From positions 1 through 64,000 of the forward strand of contig NZ_JACCHQ010000017.1 of NCBI RefSeq assembly GCF_016031655.1: a stretch of 64,000 nt of DNA. Reading direction: 5' to 3'. A program made the translations under genes and the position numbers. The DNA is from Bradyrhizobium glycinis (GTDB lineage Bacteria > Pseudomonadota > Alphaproteobacteria > Rhizobiales > Xanthobacteraceae). The notes under the pieces were generated by a model that saw only the letters and a program-made list of their open reading frames with translations, had not been told where the DNA came from and searched no databases. Numbering within the stretch: position 1 is the stretch's first letter; every line of letters begins with the position of its first letter. This document shows positions 39,246-48,300 of the stretch, piece after piece.

Positions 39246-40070
39246 TCATTGATCGAGCTCCGGACGGTGATGGACCAGTACGTTCCAGCGCGTGTCACGT
39301 TCCGGCGGGTTGCAGGTCTTACTGCTACGCTTGGACGGTTCGAGTTCGACCCAGGGCAGCAGTTTCTTGTTTTGCAGGTAGGCGTGCAGTGCCTCGGCTG
39401 CTTGGCTGTGTGTGACGTAGTCGAGCATGTATCCGAGGCGCTGGATAAACGGAGCGCTCAAAGGCGGGTGCCAATTTCTGGAGTTCGTGCGCCTTCATTT
39501 TAGCCCCGAGATCAGAAAGAACACTGGCAATACTGTCTATCGTTCCGGTCACATGCATATAGCGCAGCAGGTCGAGCCCCGTGAGCTCGGGCGACGACAG
39601 CTCGAAGCGGCCAGTATCGGTCTTCTGGTCGACGATCGCTCCCGAAAGAGCGCCTATGTCTTTTCGATAGAAGAAGGACAGGACTGAGCGGCCGGCGCGG
39701 ATTTTTGGCATCCATTTATCGGTTACGGTTTGGAATTGCATGACCGCCTGGTGGGACGCGCCGTGTATCTCAGCCGCCTTGAGCAACCCGACATAATACG
39801 GGTGCCCCTCGTGTTTCATGAGACTCATCGATATACCACTGCGGCGGTGGAGCACCGCGTACCAGGTACTGTGGAGGGACGACGACGTAAAAACCGTGTC
39901 GTGGGTTGAGAAGCTGTCCTTTCTTCTGCAGGCGTTTGGCGGCGGCCAGGAAGCGCCAGGAAGTTACCCCAAGTTTGGCGATCGCTTCGTCACGCGTAAA
40001 GGAGATCCGTCCACCCGGCGAGCAGACCCGTTAGATACGAAGCGAGAGTTTGGCGACTTCGAAGCATCAT
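39246..40070 (-). pseudogene. AbiEi-type antitoxin, frameshifted
   Basis: The start at 40070 (ATGATGCTTCG) gives LASYLTGLLA. A one-base change near 40022 moves to ISFTRDEAIAKLGVTSWRF and GFYVVVPPQYLVRGAPPPQWYID. One near 39823 moves to LMKHEGHPYYVGLLKAAEIHGASHQ and AGRSVLSFFYRK. A third near 39455 gives APFIQRLGYMLDYVTHSQAAE and the DTRWNVLVHH end. This order is exactly that of AbiEi: winged-helix N-terminus, then the antitoxin domain. Three frame changes mean no full-length antitoxin is made, unless these are sequencing errors. Confidence 0.75.
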
Positions 40071-40308
40071 GTATAAATACACCCAAAAGGTGAGTATTTT
40101 TCAACACAAAGCTATGATAGTTGGTTCATAGAAAGTGTGTTTTTCATACATGGGACTGTACTGATTCCGGTGCCTCACAGTCGCTCCTTCGCAGACGAAG
40201 CCGTGCCGGACACCGGGAGACCGCAATGAGCGCATTGTAACGGGTGACTTCGTTATAATGGGCTCAGATTGAACAGGAAAATATTCGTAGATTCGGAAAC
40301 GATTTAGA

Positions 40309-41163
40309 ATGCCGCTTTCGCTAAAGCCGTCCACTACTACCGAATGCAATTTTTCTGAATGGTCGATTAACAAGAAAAACCGTGCCAAGCTGATTGAAGT
40401 TATCGCCTACCTGTATTTGCGACAGGAGGAAAACGCTCAGCGCGTGATCAATGCCTTGGAGCCGCGCCGACGGGCTTCAAAGGGCAAGGTGGTCCAGAAT
40501 GTCGTACGAAAGCTGACGGCTCCGCATGCGGAAGACCTGGAGCTGCGTCGGTCGGGCACCGACGCAGAGAAGGAAGCCGCGGAGAAGCGGATCAGAACAT
40601 CCATTATTCATCGCGACGGCCTCCTGTTCCAACATATCTCGTGGGTCGCCGCGAGAATGGCTCTTCCGAATGGCTATATGACCGCTCCCCATGTGCGGCA
40701 GGCAGATAAGGGCTTTGACGGTTTTATCGTCGAGCTGGATGGGAATGGACGCGACATCAAGCGAATTGTGCTTTGTGAGGACAAGGCTTCGAAATCACCC
40801 CGTAGCCTCATCAGTTCCAGCGTATGGCCTGAGATCGGGACTATTCTTAGCGGTGATCGCGACGATGAGATCCTCGCCGACCTCGTAACCCTGCTCAAGA
40901 GTGTCCCAAACATCGATCCCGAGACGGCGGTCGACGACGTGTTCTGGGAGGGAGCGCGCGAGTTCAGGGTTGCCGTGGCGACAGGCGAAGATCAGCGCAA
41001 GGCAGGGAACTTTCTGCACATCATTGCCGGCTTTGAAGCCGTTGCCGGTGGGTCGCTCGAATCGCGGACGGCCGGCGTATTGCCCTTCGACGACGTGCGG
41101 GGTGGGTTAGCCCTACTCGCAGGCGAGGTGGCGGCGAAGGTCGGGGAGATCGCCGGTGTTTGA
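40309..41163 (+). CDS. PD-(D/E)XK-like nuclease subunit (HamA/AbpA-like)
   Basis: The 284-residue protein has a nuclease-like core: DKGFDGFIVELD, then CEDKAS about 15 residues on, fitting the D-x(n)-E-x-K active site of PD-(D/E)XK enzymes. The gene is followed, with an 8-nt overlap, by a large Ski2-type helicase. This nuclease-helicase pair is the layout of Hachiman (HamA-HamB) and AbpAB antiphage systems. Assignment to one of these is inference from architecture and motif, not from close sequence memory. Confidence 0.6.
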   Translation: MPLSLKPSTTTECNFSEWSINKKNRAKLIEVIAYLYLRQEENAQRVINALEPRRRASKGKVVQNVVRKLTAPHAEDLELRRSGTDAEKEAAEKRIRTSIIHRDGLLFQHISWVAARMALPNGYMTAPHVRQADKGFDGFIVELDGNGRDIKRIVLCEDKASKSPRSLISSSVWPEIGTILSGDRDDEILADLVTLLKSVPNIDPETAVDDVFWEGAREFRVAVATGEDQRKAGNFLHIIAGFEAVAGGSLESRTAGVLPFDDVRGGLALLAGEVAAKVGEIAGV

Positions 41164-44100
41164 TCCAAGTTCCCGCGTTCTTCTACGCCAAGCACCGGAC
41201 CTGCCTGGTCTGGACCCGGAAATATTGGACGAACTACTTACGGCCGCGCACATAGAGCTGGCCACAGTCCGCCTCCTGGGGGCATCTTCGGTCGCAAGCG
41301 ATGTGATCGACCGGGTGAGGCGCCTTGCTTCGACCTTCGAAGCCTATGTCGCACTCGATCTTCGACCAGAACAGACACGTGCCGCGGCTTTCGTCGCAGC
41401 GAGTGCTCATCAGATATTGAGCCGTGTTCGCGAACCCGCATTAGACCGGCCGACGCTTGTTTCGGGGGATGCTCTAGGAGCGTCGATTTCGGCGACGCTC
41501 CTGTTCCTGATTGCCGACCGGGCAGCTGATGCTGCGGAAGTTGCAGGTCAACTGAGGGCCAGGGGCGAACGGCGGGCGGTCCGACGATCTTTGATTCTCA
41601 GCCTTCGGGAGTTGGCAACCGGCAATCTCACGCCGTTGATAGCGCGTGACCTCGAGGAGGACTCCATTGCGCAAGGTGACAGCCGCGAAGTCGCCACCGA
41701 CCTCCTTCTGAGGGAATGTGCGTATGTTGTTCAGGGGCTCGGCCAGGAGGCGCGCGGGAGCGCCACTCCTGACGCGGATGTCCGTTCAAGGCTGAGCCGG
41801 GTCATTCGTCTGTCGGAGGCATCGTCAGTCGAGTTCAAACTTGGGCTTGAGGGAACGGTACATCACCAATTTGCGGGTCCACATCATCTGGCAACGCTCT
41901 TGAGCCGCCTCGTCGATGGCATGCAGGCTGCAATGCTAGTTCGGCTTCCAACGCCATCCGGCGCGCAGGCGAAGGCCTGGGCCAATTGGCTCCTTTCGCA
42001 AGCGCAATCGCGCCCATTTCTATGGATTAATCACCTGAAGGCAGTCAGGACCGGATACCTGAACCGCGGCAGATCGATGGTGATGACGTCTCCGACCGGT
42101 TCGGGAAAGACAACTTTATCTGTCCTGAAAATTGCAGCGACCTTATGTTCGGGGGAGAGCGTCGTCTACCTGGCGCCCACGCATGCTCTGGTCGACCAGG
42201 TCGAGACGGATATGTCTGCGCAAATCGGGGGCTTGGAGGTGGTCAGCGTTGTTGAAGACGTTGCGATCGAGGAGCTTGGTGAGAGGCTGCCACCGTTCTC
42301 CGTAATGACGCCAGAGCGTTGCCTTGCGCTTTTGGGCTTCGCGCCTAAGCTGTTTGACAAGGTAGGGCTTCTTGTATTCGACGAATTTCATCTCATCAGT
42401 GCAGACGATCCGAAAGCCTCATCAAAGGTGAGCGCGCGAGCGATTGACGCAATGCTGGCGCTTCTAACGTTTCTCCGCCATCGCAAGCAAGCGGACCTTC
42501 TGCTGCTGTCTGCCATGGTCGCCAACGGCGCCGAAATTGCGCGTTGGCTGCGCAGTGTGACGGGAAGGAAGGTCGAGCCGTTCGACGATCCTTGGAAGCC
42601 AACACGACAACTTCGCTCTTGTGTCGTCTATGACCGCTCTGACGTTGCTCAGGCCGCGAAAAAAGCATTGAGAATGAAAAGTAAGGCGGCACAGAACCGT
42701 GTTCCCGCACAGCCCCTCGGGCTCTTCTCCTTGATCTCAGGCTGGCACCCCAAGAGGCCGGAAAAGCTCGTCGTGCAAGCACTGTCGGACCAACGGCCGC
42801 CGCTTGTGAGAAACGCCAGGGGCCGATTTACATCGAACAGGAACGAAGTCGCTGCGCAGATTGCAGCGAATTACGCGTCCGTCGGAAAGCGTGTGATCGT
42901 GTTCTGCAGCGATACAAAGGCATGTGGAAGCGTTGCAAATCAGATCAATGGACTCCTGCCGCAGGCCACGATTGCGTTGGATGAGGCGCAGGAGGACATG
43001 CGGAAGTCGGTTCTCAAAGATGTGGGATCGACCGAAGCCACATTCGATCCCGCTGGGTGCAGGGCGGCCGTACACCATGGCGATCTGCTGCCCTTGGAGC
43101 GCAGGCTGACGGAAAGCGTTTTCCGGGTTCGCAGGGAGACCGGAATCGACGATCTGGGCCTCGATGTGGTCGCCGCGACATCTACCATTGCGCAAGGGCT
43201 GAATCTGCCGTGCGACGTGGTCATCCTCGCAGGCACCGACAGGAGCGCGGTTGATGACCCAAGTGGCAATCCCCGCACGGATCTGCGTCCTCACGAGATA
43301 CTCAATGCGCTAGGAAGGGCCGGGCGCGCGGCATACGCAGCAACCGGGCTGGCAATCGTCATACCTGCACAGCCGATTAGAGTAGAGAGAGCGAACCTCG
43401 CTCTACGAGCCGGAGGCATCTTGAAGACGGTCTTTTCCGAGCAGGATGCCTGTGAGGAGATTTATGATCCCATCGAGTTGCTGCTCGATCAGATTGAAGT
43501 ATCCGCGGATTCCGATCCGAAAATGCAGTCGATTATCCGGCGCTTGTCGGCTGTCACAGCAGCGGGCGAGAGCGGCTTTGACGATATCGTCCGTCGCTCT
43601 CTGGGGTACTTCCGGCTGAAAGAAGCCGATGCTCAAGGAGCGGATAGGTGGCTCAAACGCTGCCGCACCGCGCTCAAGGCTGCCGAGGAGCAGCTGGAAG
43701 ATCCTCCCGTTCTCGATTGGCAGCGGGAAATCGCTGTCCGGAACGGTATTCCTCCGAGACTCATCGAGCGGCTGGGGCAGGCGCTTGATCAAGCGCCGAA
43801 TGATAAGACCGCAACCGAAGACTGGATCAGATGGTTGCTCGATGTCGTGGCTGAACACCCTTTGGATTTGACGATCTTTGTTCGGCAGGCGGCCCTCGAG
43901 TCGGTCTTCGGCCGAGCCTACACAAATACGACGGCGCCCAAAGCCACAGCCAAGCGGATACTGCATGCGCTTCAAACGTTGGTCTCGATGTGGTGTGGAG
44001 GACGCACGCTTGTTGACATTGAGGCTTGGCTCCTCACCTTCATACGGAAGCACGAGGGAGAGGTTAAACAACAGGCAAATCAATCGTCCACGGCTCAGCG

Positions 44101-44437
44101 TGCACGCCGGTTCGCCATACGCATTGCCCCTGATTTCGGCTTCCTCTGTGGCGTGCTTGGACAGATCGTCGCCCACAAGGCTGCGGAAGGGGAAGGGACC
44201 GTGCTTCCGATCATCGACATGCTGCCCCAAATGGTGAGAGCCGGCGACTACGATCGCCATCATGCCGCCTTGAGACAAATTACAACCGCCGCTTCGCGCG
44301 TTGAAACCTTTGAGGCATGTCTCGCGTTACGCGGGCACTTCAAGGCTGGACCATCCGCAGAAATGGACGTTGTAAGAAATGAAGTCACGGCCGCGATGCT
44401 GCTTCAGTCGTTTACGGGCTTGATCGACGAGGAATAA
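41156..44437 (+). CDS. DEAD/DEAH (Ski2-like) helicase, 1093 aa (HamB/AbpB-like)
   Basis: Helicase motifs are clear: I in TSPTGSGKTTL (about residue 313), Ia in YLAPTHALVDQ, II in LLVFDEFHLIS, the LLLSAM motif III, TSTIAQGLNLPCD (motif V region) and LNALGRAGRAA (motif VI). About 300 residues precede the helicase core and about 350 follow it, both largely helical. The start is GTG at 41156, inside the end of the nuclease gene, so translation is probably coupled. The likely role is a DNA-translocating sensor that releases or directs the nuclease partner during phage attack. Confidence 0.85.
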   Translation: MFDPSSRVLLRQAPDLPGLDPEILDELLTAAHIELATVRLLGASSVASDVIDRVRRLASTFEAYVALDLRPEQTRAAAFVAASAHQILSRVREPALDRPTLVSGDALGASISATLLFLIADRAADAAEVAGQLRARGERRAVRRSLILSLRELATGNLTPLIARDLEEDSIAQGDSREVATDLLLRECAYVVQGLGQEARGSATPDADVRSRLSRVIRLSEASSVEFKLGLEGTVHHQFAGPHHLATLLSRLVDGMQAAMLVRLPTPSGAQAKAWANWLLSQAQSRPFLWINHLKAVRTGYLNRGRSMVMTSPTGSGKTTLSVLKIAATLCSGESVVYLAPTHALVDQVETDMSAQIGGLEVVSVVEDVAIEELGERLPPFSVMTPERCLALLGFAPKLFDKVGLLVFDEFHLISADDPKASSKVSARAIDAMLALLTFLRHRKQADLLLLSAMVANGAEIARWLRSVTGRKVEPFDDPWKPTRQLRSCVVYDRSDVAQAAKKALRMKSKAAQNRVPAQPLGLFSLISGWHPKRPEKLVVQALSDQRPPLVRNARGRFTSNRNEVAAQIAANYASVGKRVIVFCSDTKACGSVANQINGLLPQATIALDEAQEDMRKSVLKDVGSTEATFDPAGCRAAVHHGDLLPLERRLTESVFRVRRETGIDDLGLDVVAATSTIAQGLNLPCDVVILAGTDRSAVDDPSGNPRTDLRPHEILNALGRAGRAAYAATGLAIVIPAQPIRVERANLALRAGGILKTVFSEQDACEEIYDPIELLLDQIEVSADSDPKMQSIIRRLSAVTAAGESGFDDIVRRSLGYFRLKEADAQGADRWLKRCRTALKAAEEQLEDPPVLDWQREIAVRNGIPPRLIERLGQALDQAPNDKTATEDWIRWLLDVVAEHPLDLTIFVRQAALESVFGRAYTNTTAPKATAKRILHALQTLVSMWCGGRTLVDIEAWLLTFIRKHEGEVKQQANQSSTAQRARRFAIRIAPDFGFLCGVLGQIVAHKAAEGEGTVLPIIDMLPQMVRAGDYDRHHAALRQITTAASRVETFEACLALRGHFKAGPSAEMDVVRNEVTAAMLLQSFTGLIDEE

Positions 44438-44659
44438 CGAACTTGCCAAGGCGGTGAACTGAATATGACGTTGTCGCGCTCCTTACGTCTGCCCAGCTGG
44501 CACTTCGCAGCTCAAGTCCCCTTTCGCGAGGCTTATTCAGCGCAGCCTTCCTGGTCGAGCGTCCGCTCTCTGCTTGCTCTGTTTTCAAGCCAACTCCAAT
44601 ATCTCGACGTGTGGTAGGTGCCGAACCTGCCGCCAAACAAATTGCGCAATGGGACACTG
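44438..44659. other. Short gap after the helicase
   Basis: No gene seen. GGGAC at 44651-44655, spaced 4-5 nt from ATG 44660, may be the next ribosome binding site. Confidence 0.3.
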
Positions 44660-45580
44660 ATGGGGACGATATCTCAATTCTTTCAGCCTCCGCTCTACTG
44701 GCAGCAATTCGAAGAACTAGCGGTCGGAATGCTTCGTGAGGTCTATGATGTTCCAAGCGCCCAAAGCTACGGCCGACCGGGGCAGGCTCAGCATGGAGTC
44801 GACGTGTATGGAAAATCACGTCATGGCATGATTGGCATTCAATGTAAGCGTCTGTCTGATCTGGACGAGCGCGGCAACCCATACCCCGGTGGGCCCATTG
44901 ACCGTAGTTTCCTACAGACTGCGGCTAGGGAGGCGCTTTCCTTCAAACCTGATTTGGATATCTGGATCCTCGCAACGACTGCACGCCGCGACACCCGCGT
45001 TCAGGGATTTGTTGATGATCTCAACGGGGAGTGGGAAGCGAACAGGTTAGCTCGTAGAGCCGTTGTGTGGTCTTGGGACGAGTGCATTTCGTATCTTAAC
45101 AGTTTCCCGGAGTTGCAGCGCTGGTACTATCGGGATGTCATTCAAATTCGCGGAGCCGACGATCTTGATGAAGTGATCCTCCGCACCATCGCCATGGCGT
45201 TCGAGAGGCCGGCCTTCGAGGTCCCGCTCCATTGCGAGACGCCAGACGAATTCTTCCAAGCTCTAAAGGATACCCAACAGGCGCTTCGCACCGGCGAGCT
45301 TGTTGATCGGGAAAGTCGGCATGTGATCCGCAAGGCCGTCGGTGGATACAGGGAAGTGCAGAATAAGGAACTTCGCGACCGGTTGGGCGGCTTAAATGTG
45401 CAACTCAGACAGCTTCGCTCTCGTCTGGAGCAAGGTTTAAAGGACGGCACCATCCGGCGCGTCAACAACTTCCTCGATTTTGTGGATCCCTCGCTCGCTC
45501 GTTCCCTGGAGGATGTCAGGGACAAATGCAGGCGCGATCTGAACGAATTGCTTCAGGAAGCCAATATCGCGACGATCTAA
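44660..45580 (+). CDS. Restriction endonuclease-like protein (PD-(D/E)XK, Q-x-K variant)
   Basis: ATG at 44660 (MGTISQFFQPPLYWQQ) follows a GGGAC-like site; the frame extends to 44618. The first 150 residues look like an Mrr-type nuclease: FEELAVGMLREVY, GRPGQAQHGVDVYG with the active-site Asp, and GIQCKR giving the Q-x-K variant. DIWILATTARRD follows, as in this fold. The C-terminal half is helical with coiled-coil character (about 210-300) and may be an adaptor. It sits directly after the nuclease-helicase pair and may be a third component or an independent defence gene. Confidence 0.75.
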   Translation: MGTISQFFQPPLYWQQFEELAVGMLREVYDVPSAQSYGRPGQAQHGVDVYGKSRHGMIGIQCKRLSDLDERGNPYPGGPIDRSFLQTAAREALSFKPDLDIWILATTARRDTRVQGFVDDLNGEWEANRLARRAVVWSWDECISYLNSFPELQRWYYRDVIQIRGADDLDEVILRTIAMAFERPAFEVPLHCETPDEFFQALKDTQQALRTGELVDRESRHVIRKAVGGYREVQNKELRDRLGGLNVQLRQLRSRLEQGLKDGTIRRVNNFLDFVDPSLARSLEDVRDKCRRDLNELLQEANIATI

Positions 45581-45759
45581 CGGAAAGGGCGATTACTTTC
45601 GATTTGGCTAGGTCTATCGGCGGTCTGTCAGTGCATTCTGTCATCGGACCCGCGGCAACTGATCCTGGGAAAAGCCGTCTTCGTTTGAAATTGGCTCTGA
45701 CGCATTAAAGTGTCGAGAGGAAATTTCAGTTGTGTTTCTTAATGAGCCTTAAAGTCGCT

Positions 45760-46140
45760 GGAAAATTAGTCGGAGTTGTGATTCCGCGGCACGTTGACGA
45801 TCGTGTCGGCCAGCAGCGTCAGCGTCCAGCGCTTGCGATCGGCAGGCCGCTTGACGCATACCGTTGCTATCAGCAGAGCCTCCTCCTTTCCGGTCAGCTT
45901 GCACTCTTCGCCCTGATGCGGCTCCGTTCTCAAGACCCACGCCAGATTGCTTTCCACGCGCTTCGTCCGGCTGATGGTGGAAAGGCTGACATTCACGCTC
46001 TGGGCAATCTCTTCGTCGCGGCAGCTCCTATCGGCCGGCAGCTAAATCTGCACCCGTTTGAGCTTGCGCGCAGCGTGATTGGCGCCGTCAGTTCGTCGCA
46101 GCTCGGCTTGGCTCAATTGGATCCGACAACGTACATTCAT
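45760..46140 (-). pseudogene. IS630-family transposase N-terminal fragment
   Basis: ATG at 46140 gives MNVRCRIQLSQAELRR and HAARKLKRVQI, then a stop. In the next frame come DEEIAQSVNVSLSTISRTKR, EECKLTGKEEALLIATVCV and RWTLTLLADTIV, the usual order of an IS630 helix-turn-helix region. The catalytic DDE part is absent. This is an old transposase relic. Confidence 0.75.
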
Positions 46141-46325
46141 GCGTTGCCCCTTGTCGGAGGCCGGGAAGGAGTCAAAAATCAGGCGCGCTTAACCGGGAAG
46201 TAGGGTCGCCACCTGGCTCTTGTCCACACGCATTCATACATATTCGGACAGCCGCCGCCGGAGCCGACATTCAGCGCCATCTCCCCGTGTGGGTATAAAA
46301 ACGACGAAATGACTGTGATGAACCA

Positions 46326-47849
46326 TCAGGGGCGCAATCTCGCTTGAACTGCTCTCAGGATGTAATGCTCGACCTTACCCAAAGCCGTTCGGGGCAAATC
46401 GTCCGTGAAGATAATCTCATCCGGTACTTTGAAGCGCGCGAGTTGCGATTGCAGATGCGCCATCAGCGCTTGTTGTTCAACCTGGGTCCCCGAACGGCGA
46501 ATCACATAGGCGATCGGCACCTCGCCCCACTTCGGGTGTGGCCGACCGACGACGGCGCATTCCGCGACATCTGGGTGCTGCAGGATTACTCGCTCCACTT
46601 CCGCCGGGTAAATGTTCTCTCCGCCGGAAATGATCAGATTTCGTTTTCGATCAAGAACCCAAAAATATCCGCCGGCATCGCAACGTCCGATGTCGCCCGT
46701 ACGATACCACCCGTCGCGCAGCGCCTCACGCGTTGCTTGTTCATTGCCCCAGTATTCGTAGAACACATTGGGTCCTCGCACGGCGATCTCGCCCGCAGTC
46801 CCTGCCGGCAATCTGTCGCCAGCATCGTTGATGATGGCAGCCTCGCAGCATAGGCCGGGCATACCGGTCGATCCCTCACGGGCCAGATCGCCACCGAGCT
46901 TTGTATAGATCGCAATGGGGCAGGTTTCCGTGGATCCATAAACCTGCAATGCCGAGACCCCACGCGCTGTAACTCCTGTGATAACGGGCTGCGGCACCAT
47001 GGTTGAACCGGTAGTGATTGCTTTTAGCGAGGACAGGTCGGTCGTCCGCCACCGAGGATGATCGATCAACGCTTGGATCATGGTCGGGACCAGCGCCGTC
47101 AGCGTAGGTCGATCCCGGTCAAATGCAGCAAGTGTCGTGTCCGGCGTAAACCGCTTGTGCAGCGTTATCGTCGCGCCGTGGTGCAATGCTGGCGATGTCT
47201 GAATGTTGAGGCCGCCGACATGGAATAGCGGCAACACAGCCAAGACGTGATCAGCTGAGGTGAGGCCGTGCATGTGCTGACTCATCACCCCGTTCCACAA
47301 TAGTGCCTCCTGGCGCAGGACGGCACCTTTCGGCCGGCCCGTAGTGCCTGATGTGTAGACAATCAGAAGCGGGCAGGACAGGTCAGCGCGGGCATTGCGA
47401 CCATCTCCCCGACCTGCTTCAAGCAGCTCATCCCAGCTGCTTCCGCAAGGTGGCGCGAAATCAAGGCCGACGACGGCGGTCGAGGGCAGTCTCTCCGCTA
47501 AAATCGATAGAATCGGCTCAAAAGCTTGCTCGAGCACCAGCACTTGAGCGCCAGCGTCACACAGAATGAAGAGTTGCTCGGTGACAGCCAACCGCCAGTT
47601 CAATGGCACGAGTATTGCTCCAAGCCGTGCGCAGGCATACAGCAGCACCAGATAGTCAGGCCGATTGAGGCTCAGGATCGCGACGCGATCACCTTTTTCG
47701 ACGCCGAGCTGACTTTTGAGGGCCCGCGCCGCCAGCTCGATGCGCCTATTGAAGTCGTGGTAGCTCAAGCTCGCGCCCTCGAAACGGATCGCAGGCTTGT
47801 CCGGAGCAAACGCCACGTTGCGCTCAATCAGTGTAGGAAGATCCATCAT
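46326..47849 (-). CDS. Acyl-CoA synthetase / AMP-dependent ligase
   Basis: This 507-residue ANL-family enzyme is complete. The P-loop motif is YTSGTTGRPKGAV, the adenine-binding segment QVYGSTETCPI, the hinge region GWYRTGDIGR with LDRKRNLIISGGENIYP, and the catalytic lysine is in TALGKVEHY. Such enzymes activate a carboxylic acid to acyl-AMP and then acyl-CoA. The nearest neighbours are the three subunits of an acyl-CoA carboxylase on the same strand, so it may supply its substrate. The gap between them is about 450 bp, so it may have its own promoter. Confidence 0.9.
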   Translation of the reverse strand: MMDLPTLIERNVAFAPDKPAIRFEGASLSYHDFNRRIELAARALKSQLGVEKGDRVAILSLNRPDYLVLLYACARLGAILVPLNWRLAVTEQLFILCDAGAQVLVLEQAFEPILSILAERLPSTAVVGLDFAPPCGSSWDELLEAGRGDGRNARADLSCPLLIVYTSGTTGRPKGAVLRQEALLWNGVMSQHMHGLTSADHVLAVLPLFHVGGLNIQTSPALHHGATITLHKRFTPDTTLAAFDRDRPTLTALVPTMIQALIDHPRWRTTDLSSLKAITTGSTMVPQPVITGVTARGVSALQVYGSTETCPIAIYTKLGGDLAREGSTGMPGLCCEAAIINDAGDRLPAGTAGEIAVRGPNVFYEYWGNEQATREALRDGWYRTGDIGRCDAGGYFWVLDRKRNLIISGGENIYPAEVERVILQHPDVAECAVVGRPHPKWGEVPIAYVIRRSGTQVEQQALMAHLQSQLARFKVPDEIIFTDDLPRTALGKVEHYILRAVQARLRP

Positions 47850-48300
47850 CAGTCATTCGCGGGTTCACTTGCACCAGCTGTCGCCGGCGCTTTCGGATAA
47901 AGATCTACTCAGTAGTTGCGGCGGAGATGGCAATCGCAATCAAATAGAGTTGGACTCCGTAGTGCGTGGCCACAGGTGCACCGAAGATCCCTTTCAGTCC
48001 TTGAGTTGGAGCGACTTCGAATAGACCGCGGCTTCTGCACGGGCGGGAAGACGAAACGACGGGACTGCGGTGTAGCCATTGCGGCAAGCGGGTGCAGCAT
48101 CGACAAATCATCTCTTTTCGAGCCTACAACCTGACGCCACGCGAGTTTCAAGTCCTCAATAACTCCGCAGCGATTCGGTGTCCCCTCCAAGATCCGCAAG
48201 GCCCGTGAGCTGGTTTCTGGCGATTGGTATAGTTGACGTGTTTGATAATGAGGAGATCTGGCGTGGGCATCTCGCCGGTGCGCGACCTTCGCTGCGAGCG
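47850..48300. other. Intergenic gap containing a dispersed repeat copy
   Basis: No gene is supported. A 38-nt stretch at 48117-48154 resembles sequences at 61261-61301 and, in part, 52903-52931. Confidence 0.4.
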
